From NCBI RefSeq assembly GCF_004027225.2, contig NC_044277.2, forward strand, positions 94,376,283-94,440,282: 64,000 nt of DNA, written 5' to 3'. Shown here piece by piece: positions 12,901 through 23,808 of this stretch. The notes below the pieces were generated by a model. That model did not search any database and was not told where the DNA came from. It worked only from the letters and a program-made list of their open reading frames with translations. The position numbers were made by a program, and so were the translations under genes. Numbering within the stretch: the stretch's first letter is position 1; the number at the start of each line of letters is the position of its first letter. This DNA comes from Strigops habroptila. Taxonomy: Eukaryota > Chordata > Aves > Psittaciformes > Psittacidae.

Positions 12901-14680
12901 CCACCACCTACAAAGGATCTTGACAATACAGGATTTTTTCCTCAGCATGCTCACTACTGTCCATCACAAACCTCTATCTAGCATAGCAGGTAGAAGACAA
13001 GGAAAGCACCAGGCTTGGATTTCCTTTCCACAAGGGAAAAAAAGATCCAAACAAGTTAACAACTAACTTGGGGTAGAATATTGCACTTGCTCTTCATGCC
13101 ACTCCCAGCTGAAGCTTTCAGGATAAATAGTCTAAATGATCTTTGCATTGACATTACCCATTTCAAGGCTATAAAGGACATTTACACTCTTCTGTTTGAG
13201 ACCTCTCATAACCAAGCTCATCTATACTTTAAGAACAGCCCTCACCTCAGACTGAGTTTACAGTTTTCCTAATGACTTAAAGTGCACTAAAAGCAGCTTG
13301 TGAGATTATCAATGGTTATCCTTCAGGGTTGTTAATTTGGAGTGCACAGATCATTTTTAGTGTTACTGCAAACGTTCCCATTGCTACTAATTTATCTTGG
13401 TTCACTAAGCATATCACTTCTCTGTCAGGAAACAAAATTGTACTGGGCCAGCTCAGGCATTTTGTGATCCTTTCATTTATTCCCTTTGTCAGTAGATACG
13501 GAATCAAAAAGAAGCTAGCTTTTTGAATAGAGGGAAGACAGCTCAGGTAGATTGCTTTTTCTATAGAAGACATCTTCCCAATCTGGGATAATGCAGCATT
13601 TGGTCCTAACTGTGAAACGACATGTAAACCTGGTGTTAGTCTTACAGGACAATCAATCAGGAAATCTCTTTTAAGACCAATACTCCATCCCACTTTCCAC
13701 TTATTTATCACTTCACTGTATTTTCCTGGTTGTTCACAAATAATTGTCAGTTTATTAACTTGTTAGTCGCCTTGGACTGAGGTACACCAATGCTACTGAT
13801 CAAATACTGTTGTGGAAGTATCTCTGCTCAGGTCAGGGCAACCACTGTTGGCATTACTCATGACTTGAAACAAGAAAAGAATAACAGCTTTGGAAGGACA
13901 GGATGAAATTCACTGAAACCAGCATTTCTTACTCCAAATGGAATCCCATACTTGCTCTATTTTAATAGCTGTTTTTATGATTCCTAGCTTGCAACTGCCC
14001 AAACTTACTGTTGATTGCCCAACTGTTGGGAAAAACCCAATTGCAGGGTTTTTTTTTTTTTTTTTAAAGGAGCTTGGGCATTATTATTAATGAAACCACC
14101 ATTAATCTCATCATCTTCTTCATGTGCTGTAATGATTTAAGCATTAGAAAGACCTTGTTTTTCCTTTGGCTAATACTACCCCATTTTGTTTTAATGCACT
14201 TCCATTCTTCTGCATGCAACGATCCTCTATTTTTGTGCGTACTTCAGTACAGCGCATTGAAATGACTCTTTATCATTCTTGCCCTTTACATTCTCATTAT
14301 TTTTTAAAGAGGAATTACATATTGCCTCTTTGTGGAATACATTTTAGCATCTCCAGCTCTCCGTGCCTTGTCATGCTTTCTAACTCTTCCCTCACCAGCT
14401 TCCTGAACTCCTCAAACTTGCTTACTTAAAATCTTTCCCCACTGAACAGCCAACCTGTTGTTACCGGGGCAGACCTGAGACACTAACACTTGGCCCTCAG
14501 CCTCACTCTGTTTCTCTTAAAAGCCCAACTGGGTCTCCTGCCGACCGATTTATTTCCCTAACCCCCTGATCTCAGTGCCTTATTCCCTGCGGCTCGTATT
14601 TTCGCAATGTGCATCCGCTCCAATTGTCAAGACATTGAGTCTGCATTTTTCAGTGCTGATTAACAGCGGATGGTTGATGC
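3926..14680. other. Long intergenic stretch upstream of NRSN1
   Basis: More than 10 kb of mostly AT-rich sequence in which I find no gene I can support. There are A runs near 7321-7336 and 9195-9206, and a T run near 14048-14065. Around 8580-8630 an AT-rich patch carries small inverted repeats, such as ATATTTCAA at 596-604 and TTGAAATAT at 612-620 (offsets from 8000). The longest open frame (minus strand, 13316-13711, 131 codons) has no recognisable homology and is discussed among the findings. Distal NRSN1 regulatory elements may lie here, but they cannot be recognised without alignment. Confidence 0.5.
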
Positions 14681-14689
14681 GGGTGGCGA

Positions 14690-15880
14690 TCAGGCCCCTC
14701 CTGCTCCCGCCACCCAGGGAGGACACCCCGGTGACCTTGGTGGGCTCCCGGGGCAGCCACCCCCTGCGCCCGCCCGGCCCGGGGGACGGCCCCGCCGGCG
14801 CCGCGGCCGGAGGGACCGTCCTCACCGCAGCCGGCCCCCTGGGCCCGGCGTTCTCCCCCCGCCGACCGTCACAAGCCGCCGCGGGCGGGGGCGGCGGGCC
14901 GCGCTCTCCTTTCGCCCCTCCGCTCCCGGTGGCGGCGGCTCAGTGCGCAGGCACAGAGCGGGAGCGAGCGGCGCTCCGGGCCGTACATAATACGTGGTGT
15001 CTGGGGCCGGCGCGGCGCAGAGCAGAGATGGGACCGGCGCGGGAGAGCCGCAGCTAGCGCCGCTGCGGTTGCTCAGCCGGCCGAGGGGAGCGGCGGGAGG
15101 GACAGGTAACCCCGGGCCGCCGCACCGGGGCTCTCCGCAAACTTCGGTTGCGCAGTTTGGCGGCGGGAAGGGGGGTCCTCACGGGAGGCGTACGGCGCGC
15201 AGCTCCCCGCGGGGAAAGCGGCGGTGGGGGCATCGGCCGCCCGGCGGAGGGGATAGGTGGGGGGTTACGGCGGGACCCGCCGGTTTCGCCCCTCAGCCCG
15301 GGTGAGGGGGCACCCCCGAGGGAGGCTGCTGCCGCCCGAGGGGGCTGCGCGCCGAGCTAGGGGGCGCCGCGGCCGGGCCGGGCGCTCTGCCCTCGGGACC
15401 CCGGTAGCGGCGCCGGGCCGAAGGGTGGGGGCCGCCGGGATCTCTGGCGGGGCGCGGGCGCTGCGGAGTTCTTCCGCCTCGCCTGGGAAACGATGGATGG
15501 ACAGCGCGTCCCGCCCGGCCGGCGCAGCATCCTGCGCTCCAGTCTGCGCGGCCGCTGGCGGCTGGGCAGCGGGCGGGGCCGCCGTCCCCTGCCAAAGGGA
15601 GGCCCCGGGGTGGGCCCCCCTTGGGGCCTTGTCCCCGGCACGGGGAGGCCTCGCTGGCTACCCCGTGCACGGCAGCGGCCCAGGAGTCGCCCCAGAAGGC
15701 AGCCGGGCACCCCATGCGCCCTCGGGGAGCGGCGGCAGCAGCGCGTCCTGCTCCCACAGCCCCGGTGGGGCCGGAGCCACGGCCGCGGGAGGGCTCGCCT
15801 CGGCTGTGGTGGACTGGGTTAGGCAGAGCACGGCCTGGGCCAGCGGCTGGCCTGGGAAAGTGCTGGAGGCTGTGTGACAC
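14690..15880 (+). promoter_or_regulatory. NRSN1: CpG island, probable NRSN1 promoter
   Basis: Composition switches sharply from AT-rich to about 1.2 kb of very GC- and CpG-dense sequence, then back to AT-rich after about 15.9 kb. Such islands in vertebrates mark promoters. A TATA-like TACATAATA lies at about 14984-14992, followed by a short G+C-rich segment that ends in a good GT donor after 15105. It lies 2.8 kb upstream of the first NRSN1 coding exon, in the correct orientation, with no other gene start nearby. The several 100-200 residue open frames across the island, on both strands, are consequences of low stop-codon density in GC-rich DNA. The transcription start is an inference. Confidence 0.8.
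15010..15105 (+). other. NRSN1: Probable noncoding first exon of NRSN1
   Basis: The segment following the TATA-like site ends GGGAGGGACAG and is followed by GTAACC, a good splice donor. The next acceptor with NRSN1 coding content is at 18696-18697 (CTCTCATTGCAG). In mammals the NRSN1 start codon lies in a downstream exon preceded by a noncoding 5' exon, and this layout fits. The left boundary is a guess from the TATA-like position; other start sites within the island are likely. Confidence 0.5.
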
Positions 15881-18697
15881 GGGTCTGAGGCATCGAAAGG
15901 GCCATCTCGGAGGCTGCGGTCAAAAGGAGGTTATTTATTCCAGTGTTCACTCTTCACAAGGGACTTGCTTTCGGTAGGTAAAGCCTGGAAACGCGGCCCT
16001 CTGAGCAGAAGGGTCCAAGTGTGTAAATCTGGAGAGGGTGACTTCACCTATGCAAACCTATCAGGCACTGTGGCTTAGATCTGGTGCTGTGTGATGTCGC
16101 AGAGCAATGGCACATCCTCGTTTGCTTTGTCCTGCCTTTCACATGTCAATTCCTTACATCTGTTTTGGGGTTTTTTTGATGTGTCCAACCCTGCAATAAG
16201 AAAGCAGAGTAGTTGGGAAATGTATTGAGTGATGTTTCTTGGAGCTTGCTCATCTTTTAGTCTGGCTGTTCACCAACCCAGTCACATCTCCCCAGATCAG
16301 TGGAGAATAGTAAAGCTCAAAGTAAACAGGACAAGCTTTTGCCATGGAAACAAAAGTTGCTAGGGGATGGATTGCTACTATGCAGTGGTGTGCTTTGAAG
16401 CTGTGATGATACATCCCACGTGTTCCTAGGCACCTCGGGTTTAGGCACTGAAGAACTTTTAATGATTAAACCACTTCCTGCATCCTGGATACGTGTTCTG
16501 ATCTTGTGCGTTACACAGATTGGGTAACCGTGACACTCTTTTTAGCAAGTTTTCCAACATTTCAGCATTTAGTTTCATAGCCATAAAAGTGAGACATGCA
16601 AATATACATCAACACTCAAGAGATCAAATACTGCAGTATTTATTCATCTGGTGTAAATTGATGACTGTGACACATGTTTCCTTATTTATGGAGAACTGTT
16701 TACTCCCACCATAGTCTGACTCTGTCAGTTCCTCTGCCCCATCTGTAAGTAGCAAGAACAACAACATTATGTTTGCATTGCAGCTGAGAAGAGAGACTAT
16801 CTTAGGCCAAATTACCAAGCTGCTTCAGTGAGTCATATAGGGCTGGGAAGCCTTTTCCCCTTCTCTTTAATAGACAAGATATTTTGCAAAAGATAGGAGA
16901 TCACTTACAAGTGGAACAGTCTGAACATAAGGAAAATGTTCAGTAGGACTAATACTATGCAGTGCTTGAGAAGAGTTAATGATGCTGGCAGTCCTTTTTT
17001 TCTTTTTCGCTTCCATTTTAGAAGGTCATACTATTTGATGCTATCAAAATTCTTTCAAGCAAAAGATCATTATTTTGGTTTTTATTCCATTTCCCAGCTC
17101 TTAATTATCATTTTGCTCATATACCTGACCAAACCCACCTATTAGCATTTCAGATTGCTAAAGAAAAAGAATCTAGATGTAATATAGGTGATGCTAGGCT
17201 GTGTGGTTCCTACAGACGATTCTTCGTCAAGCTATTAGTAACAAAACACCTTCCTTTCTCTTGACTAAACCTACAGACAGTGCAGCGAATGCAAGATCAT
17301 GTTTATACAGCTTTCTGTTGCATAACATAGAGGTTTTTTAAATTCATTGCAATAACTACAGTTGCAATGTGCCTCACCTGATTTCTGGAGAAACTAAAGA
17401 AGCTCTAAAATTGTCTTCTGGTGGCAGCTGGAGTAATACAAGCAAGCTTTGGCAGGCCGCATTATCTGGTCATGTTAGGTCTGGTCATCTGCTTTGTTGA
17501 CCTTATGGAGTCAGGGGAAAACAACTTCCTTTCTGCTCAAACAGGCTTCAAAAGTAGAATTATTTTCAGTGTTTCCACACAAGAGTTTAGGTTATATACT
17601 TATATCCATACCACTTCTTTTTTTTCTTTTGTACCTCAAAACGTGCCCATCAAGATCACCCATTCCTGAAGGGCAAAGGCCTGTAGGGCTGTAAAATTTG
17701 GAGGCCCTAGCTGCTGTGAGCATGTCAAATCCTCCGTCCTTCCCTTTAAGTAAAATTGCTGTGGCAATCAGATGAACTGCTTGAAGCTGATATAATTTGA
17801 GCTGTGACATTCAGGTGCAAGTACTGATTAACAGTTCCCTTTGGACTAAGACTTTTTGAACTTCTTTAAAGACAAATCAGTCAACTTAAATAACATGGAC
17901 CTGTTGCTCAAGTTTTTTAGGGGCTAGTATTACTTTAATGAATTCAGTAGCATCACACCTGTGCAAGCAAGTTCAGGCCTGGGACCTGCATAGTTAAATA
18001 CAAATTTTGTGTGTTATGAGAACTTCCATGAAGTGGAAAGAGTAGGGAACATTGTTGGCAGTTGTCATAGCAGGCAAAATCCTGGTTTTATTAAAGTCAG
18101 CAGGAGCTTGGGCATTGACTTCTCCAAGGGAGCAACGGTTTGCCACAGGTTTAGTATTTTAATTTCACTCTCTTCAGTGAGCAGATTGGTGCTGTTACGG
18201 CATTCCATCCTTTTCATTTTTAATTATCCATATTTAAGTACAGGATATATACAGTTTCAGTCTATCTGGGACTTGTTTTACCTCTGTTTCTTGTAGCTAT
18301 GAATGTTCTATCAGTGTTTAGTCCTGCATTTCAGAAGCTTGGTAAAAAAAAATATTAAAAAACCTTACCCAGTTCCTAGTTCTTAAGGTTGCAAACTCTA
18401 GTGAACTGATAGAAGCCCTTAAGGGATGCTGGCTTTTATTACCTGATAGATTCTGCTTTTTTTGGTCTCCACAGAAATGCAGTAGCACACTGATGTGAAA
18501 GATGGGGAGTGGGCACCCTGGGTTCTCTTGAGCTGAATCACTGCATGCAACTTTACCAGGCTCATTTTTTGGTTTGGAAAAACATGAAGGAAATGTCTCT
18601 CCTGGGCTGCTTTTCTTCATGTCAGCTGGACAGTTTGTAGTTTTGCTGTCCTGCCACATCACTAACAATCTGCTTTGCATGAAACCTCTCATTGCAG
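15106..18697 (+). other. NRSN1: NRSN1 first intron (inferred)
   Basis: The GC-rich remainder of the CpG island gives way to ordinary AT-rich intron, ending in TCATTGCAG. No other exon, RNA gene or clear repeat is visible. The interval depends on the inferred first exon. Confidence 0.5.
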
Positions 18698-18706
18698 GTA
18701 GGAAGG

Positions 18707-18895
18707 ATGAGCTCCTATGCTGACATCTGCGGGTCCAAGCATGCGCAGGGCGGCACCGAGGGAGGGTACCAACGCTATGGAGTTCGGTCCTACCTGCATC
18801 AGTTCTATGAGGACTGCACAGCTTCAATTTGGGAGTATGAGGATGATTTTCAGATCCAGAGATCGCCTAGCAGGTGGAGCTCTACATTCTGGAAG
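18707..18895 (+). CDS. NRSN1: NRSN1 (neurensin-1) coding exon 1, residues 1-63
   Basis: The exon starts at 18698 after the acceptor TTGCAG. The first in-frame ATG is at 18707, with the next residues MSSYADICGS as in the vertebrate family. It ends at 18895 before GTGCTG, in phase 0 after the WSSTFWK lysine codon. It encodes the cytosolic N-terminal part, including the strongly conserved YQRYGVRSYLHQFYEDCTAS and IWEYEDDFQIQRSP blocks. Neurensin-1 (neuro-p24) is a small two-pass membrane protein of neuronal vesicles, implicated in neurite extension and in transport of vesicles along microtubules (family knowledge). Joined to 19940-20338 it gives 195 residues, the usual family length, with no frame break. 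The upstream in-frame TTG at 18692 lies within the acceptor and is not a start. Confidence 0.97.
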
Positions 18896-18940
18896 GTGCT
18901 GCCCGTTGCTGTTTACTGGCAAGAGAATCTCCCATTTCAG

Positions 18941-18983
18941 TACTTTCCCATGTAACTCATGAGTTTAGTTACATGGGAAAGTA
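18941..18983. repeat. Perfect 17-bp inverted repeat in NRSN1 intron
   Basis: TACTTTCCCATGTAACT at 18941-18957 and its exact reverse complement AGTTACATGGGAAAGTA at 18967-18983 flank a 9-nt spacer. The spacer and its edges contain a second, 12-bp palindrome (AACTCATGAGTT). Transcribed, this would form a stable hairpin starting 45 nt after the 5' splice site. Confidence 0.97.
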
Positions 18984-19314
18984 ACTAAGGCCTTCTGTTG
19001 CTCAGTTTTCCCAGAGATGATTGAGTTACAATCTGTCTGAAAGCAGGGTGCTCTTACCAAGATGCATCAATTTCCAAGGGAGTTCTAGGGTCTTTGGATC
19101 TTTTAATTTCTCTGTCACAAGGAGCCATGTCACTGAAACATCAAAGTCTTGCCTGGGAAACCCCACCCGTAGCTTGAAAGTGTAGTTTACCTTTGCTCTG
19201 CACCCACAATAGTCCTGACAGACTATTGGGAGTAGGACTGGTAGGTAACAGCAGTAACTCTAGGACTGTGTGACTTAAGGATCAAGAAAACTGCAAGGTC
19301 TCTGTTAAGGTCAG

Positions 19315-19400
19315 GGAACTTGACAGAACCAGAGAACACCAGAGGTTGAAAGGGGCCTGTGAGGACACCTAATGCAGCCTCCCTGTGCTGATGGTAGGGC
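19315..19400 (-). mobile_element. Degraded CR1-like 3' end
   Basis: The + strand reads AACCAGAGAACACCAGAGGT, then TGAAAGGGGCCTGTGAGGA and CAGCCTCCCTGTGCTGATGG. This resembles the reverse complement of a CR1 3' UTR (GGTTGGAAAGGACCTCTGG-type, then CAACCCCCCTGC-type). It is too diverged to place in a subfamily or to bound exactly. It lies inside the NRSN1 intron, antisense to the gene. Confidence 0.45.
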
Positions 19401-19939
19401 CATTCTGTGTGAACTAAATTTTGCACTTGCACTTGAGATGTGCTAGAAATATTCTGTGATCTGTGCTCAGCAATGGCAACTTCCTTCTAATCCCTGCAAA
19501 GGAATTCTATGGAGTAAAAACAAGTGGTGGGTATGACACTATGATTATATGACTATCGACAGGGACTGAACTGTTGGTGCTAACCACCACCTAAAGCTAA
19601 AGAAATAATGAGTCACACAGCACTAGGGTTAAACTGTGGTCCTCTCTGTGATAAGGCCTTTGGACAAGAAATACTATTTGGATGCATATAGATGCATATT
19701 CCATTGTTTCCAGAAATGTCAATGCTGAATTAAATAAATAAAAGTTGTAAAAAGACAGTTTCTCTGTATATTCAAGTTCTCATAGGGCCACATATGACCT
19801 GAAAGAAAAATATCATCCTTCTAGAAGACAAAACTGTACCTGCAAGGCACTGTGGAAGCTAGATGCCCCCTAGGACCACTTACCAGTGAAAAACTGGAAA
19901 AGCATATTAATTAATTTTGCTTGTTTCTTTGTTTTCCAG

Positions 19940-20338
19940 GTCGGACTCATCTCTGGGACGGCTTTTATGCTCATAGGTTTAACAGTTCTTGTAGTGGGTT
20001 TTCTTGTGCCACCGAAAATCGAAGCTCTTGGGAAAGATGATTTTGTTGTGGTGGATACCCGTGCCATTCAGTTTAATGGGTCCCTTGATATATGCAAGCT
20101 GGCAGGAGCAATCCTGTTTTGCGTTGGAGGGTCCACTGTGGCAGCGTGTCTGCTGATGTCTGCTTTTGCTAAAAGTTACTCCAAAGAAGAAAAGTACCTC
20201 CAGCAAAGATTCAAAGAGAGAATAGCTGATATAAAAGCCCATGCGAACCCAGTCACAAAAGCGCCAGCACCGGGAGAATCAAAGATACCTGTCACTTTGT
20301 CCAAAGTTCAAAATGTCCAACCTCTATCTGAAACCTGA
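19940..20338 (+). CDS. NRSN1: NRSN1 (neurensin-1) coding exon 2, residues 64-195 and stop
   Basis: The exon follows the acceptor TTTTCCAG and continues in phase 0 as VGLISGTAFMLIGLTVLVVG, ending with the stop TGA at 20336-20338. It contains the first membrane segment (about residues 65-86) followed by the family motif VPPKIEALGKDDFVVVDTRA. The second membrane segment is at about residues 116-138 (KLAGAILFCVGGSTVAACLL). The cytosolic tail begins SYSKEEKYLQQRFKERIADI and ends KIPVTLSKVQNVQPLSET. The two-pass topology with the N- and C-termini on the cytosolic side follows family knowledge. Reading frame, length and splice sites are intact, so this is a functional-looking gene. The neighbouring DCDC2 is transcribed towards it from the opposite strand. 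Confidence 0.97.
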   Translation, partial: VGLISGTAFMLIGLTVLVVGFLVPPKIEALGKDDFVVVDTRAIQFNGSLDICKLAGAILFCVGGSTVAACLLMSAFAKSYSKEEKYLQQRFKERIADIKAHANPVTKAPAPGESKIPVTLSKVQNVQPLSET

Positions 20339-21510
20339 CCCTTTCCTTAGGTTTTGTTTCTCACCTGTAGATCACTTTAACTGGAAAATATCAGCCGTTG
20401 CTGGCATACGTGCTAGTCAGTTACAACATCCAGTGCTCTGCTATACAAACACACAGCTGAGAGGGAAGCTACTCCAATACAAATTTAGGATTGGGAAAAG
20501 GGAAATTTTGTGATTAGACCTGTGACCGATATATTCAGTGTATTCAAACATTTTAATCTGTGTTGAACCAGTAAGTCCTTGCAACAACGATTAGGTGTTT
20601 AGCTTATCAGATTGCATCCCTCGAAAACATAGGGTGCATTTATGACAGCTGTACCAGGAACACCCTACATCCCACTGTTTCAAGTTTAGATGAGTTGGCT
20701 TTTTGTTTAATTTTCTTCTTGGCCAGTAAAATGCTGTTTAGTCTTACCTTTAACTCCTGGTTCTGCTGTCTGGAAAGCCAAGATTCTGCCCTTGTAATTT
20801 GCACTTTGTCCTCCTGTCACATGCTACAGTCTGCATCAAAGTAATACTGCACAGGAAAAACATACATGACAGTGAGTGCCCTTAATTTGATCCTGGTGCA
20901 TGTCACTTCCCGGTGATGTTACTTTCTGGGAAGGGCAAGTTATACTTGAGCCTGAGTTACAATTAACCTGTGCATAACTGCCACTTCCATCTTGTTCATT
21001 GCCATATTAACAAAAACAAAATAGAAGGAATTCCTATGGGAGGAGGAACATCGTACTTGTGTATCTTTGGTTTGATATTGTTTCATTATGTTGTGTTATG
21101 TTTGAAGCTCATACAGTACGTTTTCTTTTGGCTGGGTATGGATTACTAAATGTGGTTTGACATGCCCAGGCCTCATATTCTGTCAGCACATTGATGCCAT
21201 GTTAGATGACCTTAACATACTTATCTAAAGACATTTTGAAATGCTGTTTATATTTTTATAGAGGATAGAGAAAGTTATGCTTAACCAGATACATTTGTGT
21301 AAATGCTAACTTGAAGACTTGTCCTTTCATGGAAGACCCTCAATTATTTTCCCACCCAGGGCAATTATTTCACTGTCTTAATCTATGGATTTAAATTAAA
21401 CTGTATAAAGAAAGATGTGACATTTGTACTCTCTGACAATATGTGCCACCTTATAGTTCTGTCTATTTTTTGAATGGATTGAATAAAATTCTAGGCGTGA
21501 GCCAGCCATG
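20339..21510 (+). other. NRSN1: NRSN1 3' untranslated region
   Basis: Runs from the stop codon to just past the AATAAA at 21482. It is moderately AT-rich and lacks a long open frame on the + strand beyond a 90-codon shadow. The 3' end is placed by the polyadenylation signal only, so a shorter or longer form is possible. Confidence 0.65.
21482..21487 (+). terminator. NRSN1: NRSN1 polyadenylation signal
   Basis: A canonical AATAAA in the context GATTGAATAAAATTCTAGG, 1.14 kb after the stop codon. Cleavage would be expected about 10-30 nt downstream. Confidence 0.65.
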
Positions 21511-23688
21511 GATTTTGTGAAAAGTCTCTTTCTTACCAAAGAGGTTTCTCTATAAATTTAATAATTTAGTTTGAAAGGAGAAATCAGTAGTTGAAACTCT
21601 GAGTCTCTTAATGCAGTCTGTTTTCAGCTTTCGTAGGTGAGGAAATCATGTTGGTGCTGAATCAAAAAGATTCCAGTGCACTAACGACAGGTATGTGGTA
21701 ACAGCTGTGCTCTTTCCCTTCCTGATCTAACATTTTGTGGTCTGTGACTTGGTTCATACTTTCACAACTTAAATAAACCAGAACATATGTGTTTGGGAGT
21801 TTCAGCTGAACCTGCAGTGATTATCATGGCTGACAGCAGTGGAAGTAAAATTTTCTTCTCTGAAGAAAGTGCCTATCTATCTTAGCAACTCAATGGCAGT
21901 GTACAGGCATTAACAGTGGAAAGATGGGCAATCAAGAGCTCATCACATGTGCGCAATTACAGACAATGAAACAACGTAGGTTTTAGGGCATCCGACAACT
22001 CACTGGCACCCATATGTTAGAAGTGCAAAAGCACATTGCACCCGATGCTTAAAAATAATGTTGTAATCTCAGGAGAAGCAGATGAAGCAGCGCAAAAGGG
22101 GAAAAGATGAGAAGACTGGTAAGTTAAGGAGCTGTGTAATATTTACAAAGCAAGCCAGCAAGAAGAGGGGTTGTGGGCAGCGGTTCCTCACAAGGCATGT
22201 GGCAGGGCTGGGACACATGGACAGGTTGTTGCCGCTGCCATTCGTTAGTTATTGCAAGCAGAGAGGGTCCTCAGCACTTGCTTTTCAGGCTGAGAGGATT
22301 TTCATTTACCGTGATGAGCTTTCACCGCTGCCTGGCTATTGGTGTGTGGGCAGCAGAGTCAAGCTGCCCTGACCTTTCCAATGGAGAGCTTTCAATTAAA
22401 AACTGTGCATGGGGGAAATGTGACATTTTCAGTTCTACGGTGAAGTTCACTGAAGGAGACGAGAGCTCCTGTAGGTATTACCGAGTCCCTTCTCTCCACC
22501 TACCTTTTGTTGACACCACTGGAAGTTCGAATGAACATCCTGCTGGAAAAGAAAGCAGAGGTTGGGTTTGTTTACCCAAAGTAGCTATATGGGTATACAG
22601 TCTTCCTTAAACACACCCCACGCATAGATACACACATGCAAGCATTGCTGTATTTTTGTCCAGGGGATGGCTAGCCTAATAGAGCTGATCCAAGCACCAG
22701 GCACTCAGTCACATTGTGCATCGCTCCTGCACAACGGAACATGCTTTGGCAGTATGAGAGAGGATGAGTCATGGCATGGCATTACCCAGGTGTTAGGGGA
22801 AAAAAAAACCCTCGAGGATCTTACTGAAGCTTGCTGGGATAGGAAATGCATTTGGAATTTAGCAGCAGCAGCAAAGCCGGTAACGCTGTCATGGCTAATG
22901 TTGCCACACGTTTCATCTCACTAAACCTTGTTTCAGCTGCTTAGAGCTTTTCTACAATAGACACCTCCAGAGGCTGCAGTCCTTCACAGCAGAGAATCAG
23001 TGCCTCACAGGGCTTTTGTAGAAATACTAAGCAGAAAATTACTCCGTTGCTATTAAGAAGCTGGAAAGATTAAGACATGTTAGAAACATTCTCAAGATCC
23101 ATTTCCTTGTAATGTTTTAACACCTTCATCCTTTGGTGCAGGAACTGAAGCATCAGCAGAAGAGCAACGCAGATGTGCTTTTTGCTGTTCTAATGGAAAA
23201 TGCCTGTGGTACGGCCTCCAGCTGGGGAGCAGTGAGAGGCAGCCAAGGTCCCCAGGTACTTTCCAGTGAAGCTGAGGGCAATCTGTCCCTGCACATACCA
23301 TTTCCCTATCATGCATCTTTTTCCCCTTCCCCATCCCACCAAGTGCACGCTCCACGCCGGGACTGCCTGGGACTTCGCCTCCCAGCACTGACTGCCATCA
23401 CCTTTCCGAAGACCATCTTAAGGGACACCCTAGTGCAAATAAAATACAGCTTAAGGAGCCAAGCTCTTCTTTTTCCAACCCTCTACCCTCGCTGCTCAAG
23501 AGCCTTCTTTTGTTTTCTTCACATTCACCTTCTTTCCCCCCTTCTAGCCTCATTTGGCTTAAAATTACAATGCAACCCCTCTTAGCCAAACAACATTTTC
23601 TCTGCAACTGTGGTAAAAGAAATCACATTTTTAGTCAAAGTGGTAATCACCAACTTCATTTTGGTTGAAAGATGGCTAGGCTAGGCTC

Positions 23689-23808
23689 GGTCTGCTTCCC
23701 CCACCACACAGTGCAGATAAGGCTTCTCTTTAGCATCTGTTCTGTCCAGGTTTGCTTCCCCTACCACACGGCACAGATAAGGCTTCTCTTTAGCATCTGT
23801 TCTGTCCT
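23689..23808. repeat. 60-bp tandem duplication
   Basis: Two adjacent 60-bp copies share GCTTCCCC, ACCACAC and a perfectly identical block starting CAGATAAGGCTTCTCTTTAG and running through CATCTGTTCTGTCC. They differ at a few positions in the first third. The period is a multiple of three, so an open + frame (23672-23920) shows the repeated residues IRLLFSICSV; I regard this frame as noncoding. Confidence 0.95.

Larger units (their letters stand above)
18896..19939 (+). other. NRSN1: NRSN1 intron between the coding exons
   Basis: A 1,044-bp phase-0 intron, GTGCTG to TTTTCCAG. It contains a perfect 17-bp inverted repeat close to the donor and a degraded CR1 3' end, both listed separately. Nothing else is recognised. 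Confidence 0.9.

Noticed and set aside
14575-15977. Several open frames of 100-206 codons on both strands across the CpG island
   Set aside because: They overlap in many frames, are made of Gly, Ala, Pro and Arg from GC-rich codons, and show no family motifs. GC-rich DNA simply has few stop codons.
18692-18955. An 87-codon frame starting at a TTG before the NRSN1 ATG and running past the donor
   Set aside because: The TTG lies in the splice acceptor, and the part after 18895 is intron. The true start is ATG at 18707 and the exon ends at 18895.
22173-23607. Open frames of about 70-150 codons between NRSN1 and DCDC2, including 22173-22610 and 23133-23585
   Set aside because: No domains, no conserved motifs and no splice context; the overlapping frames on both strands look random.
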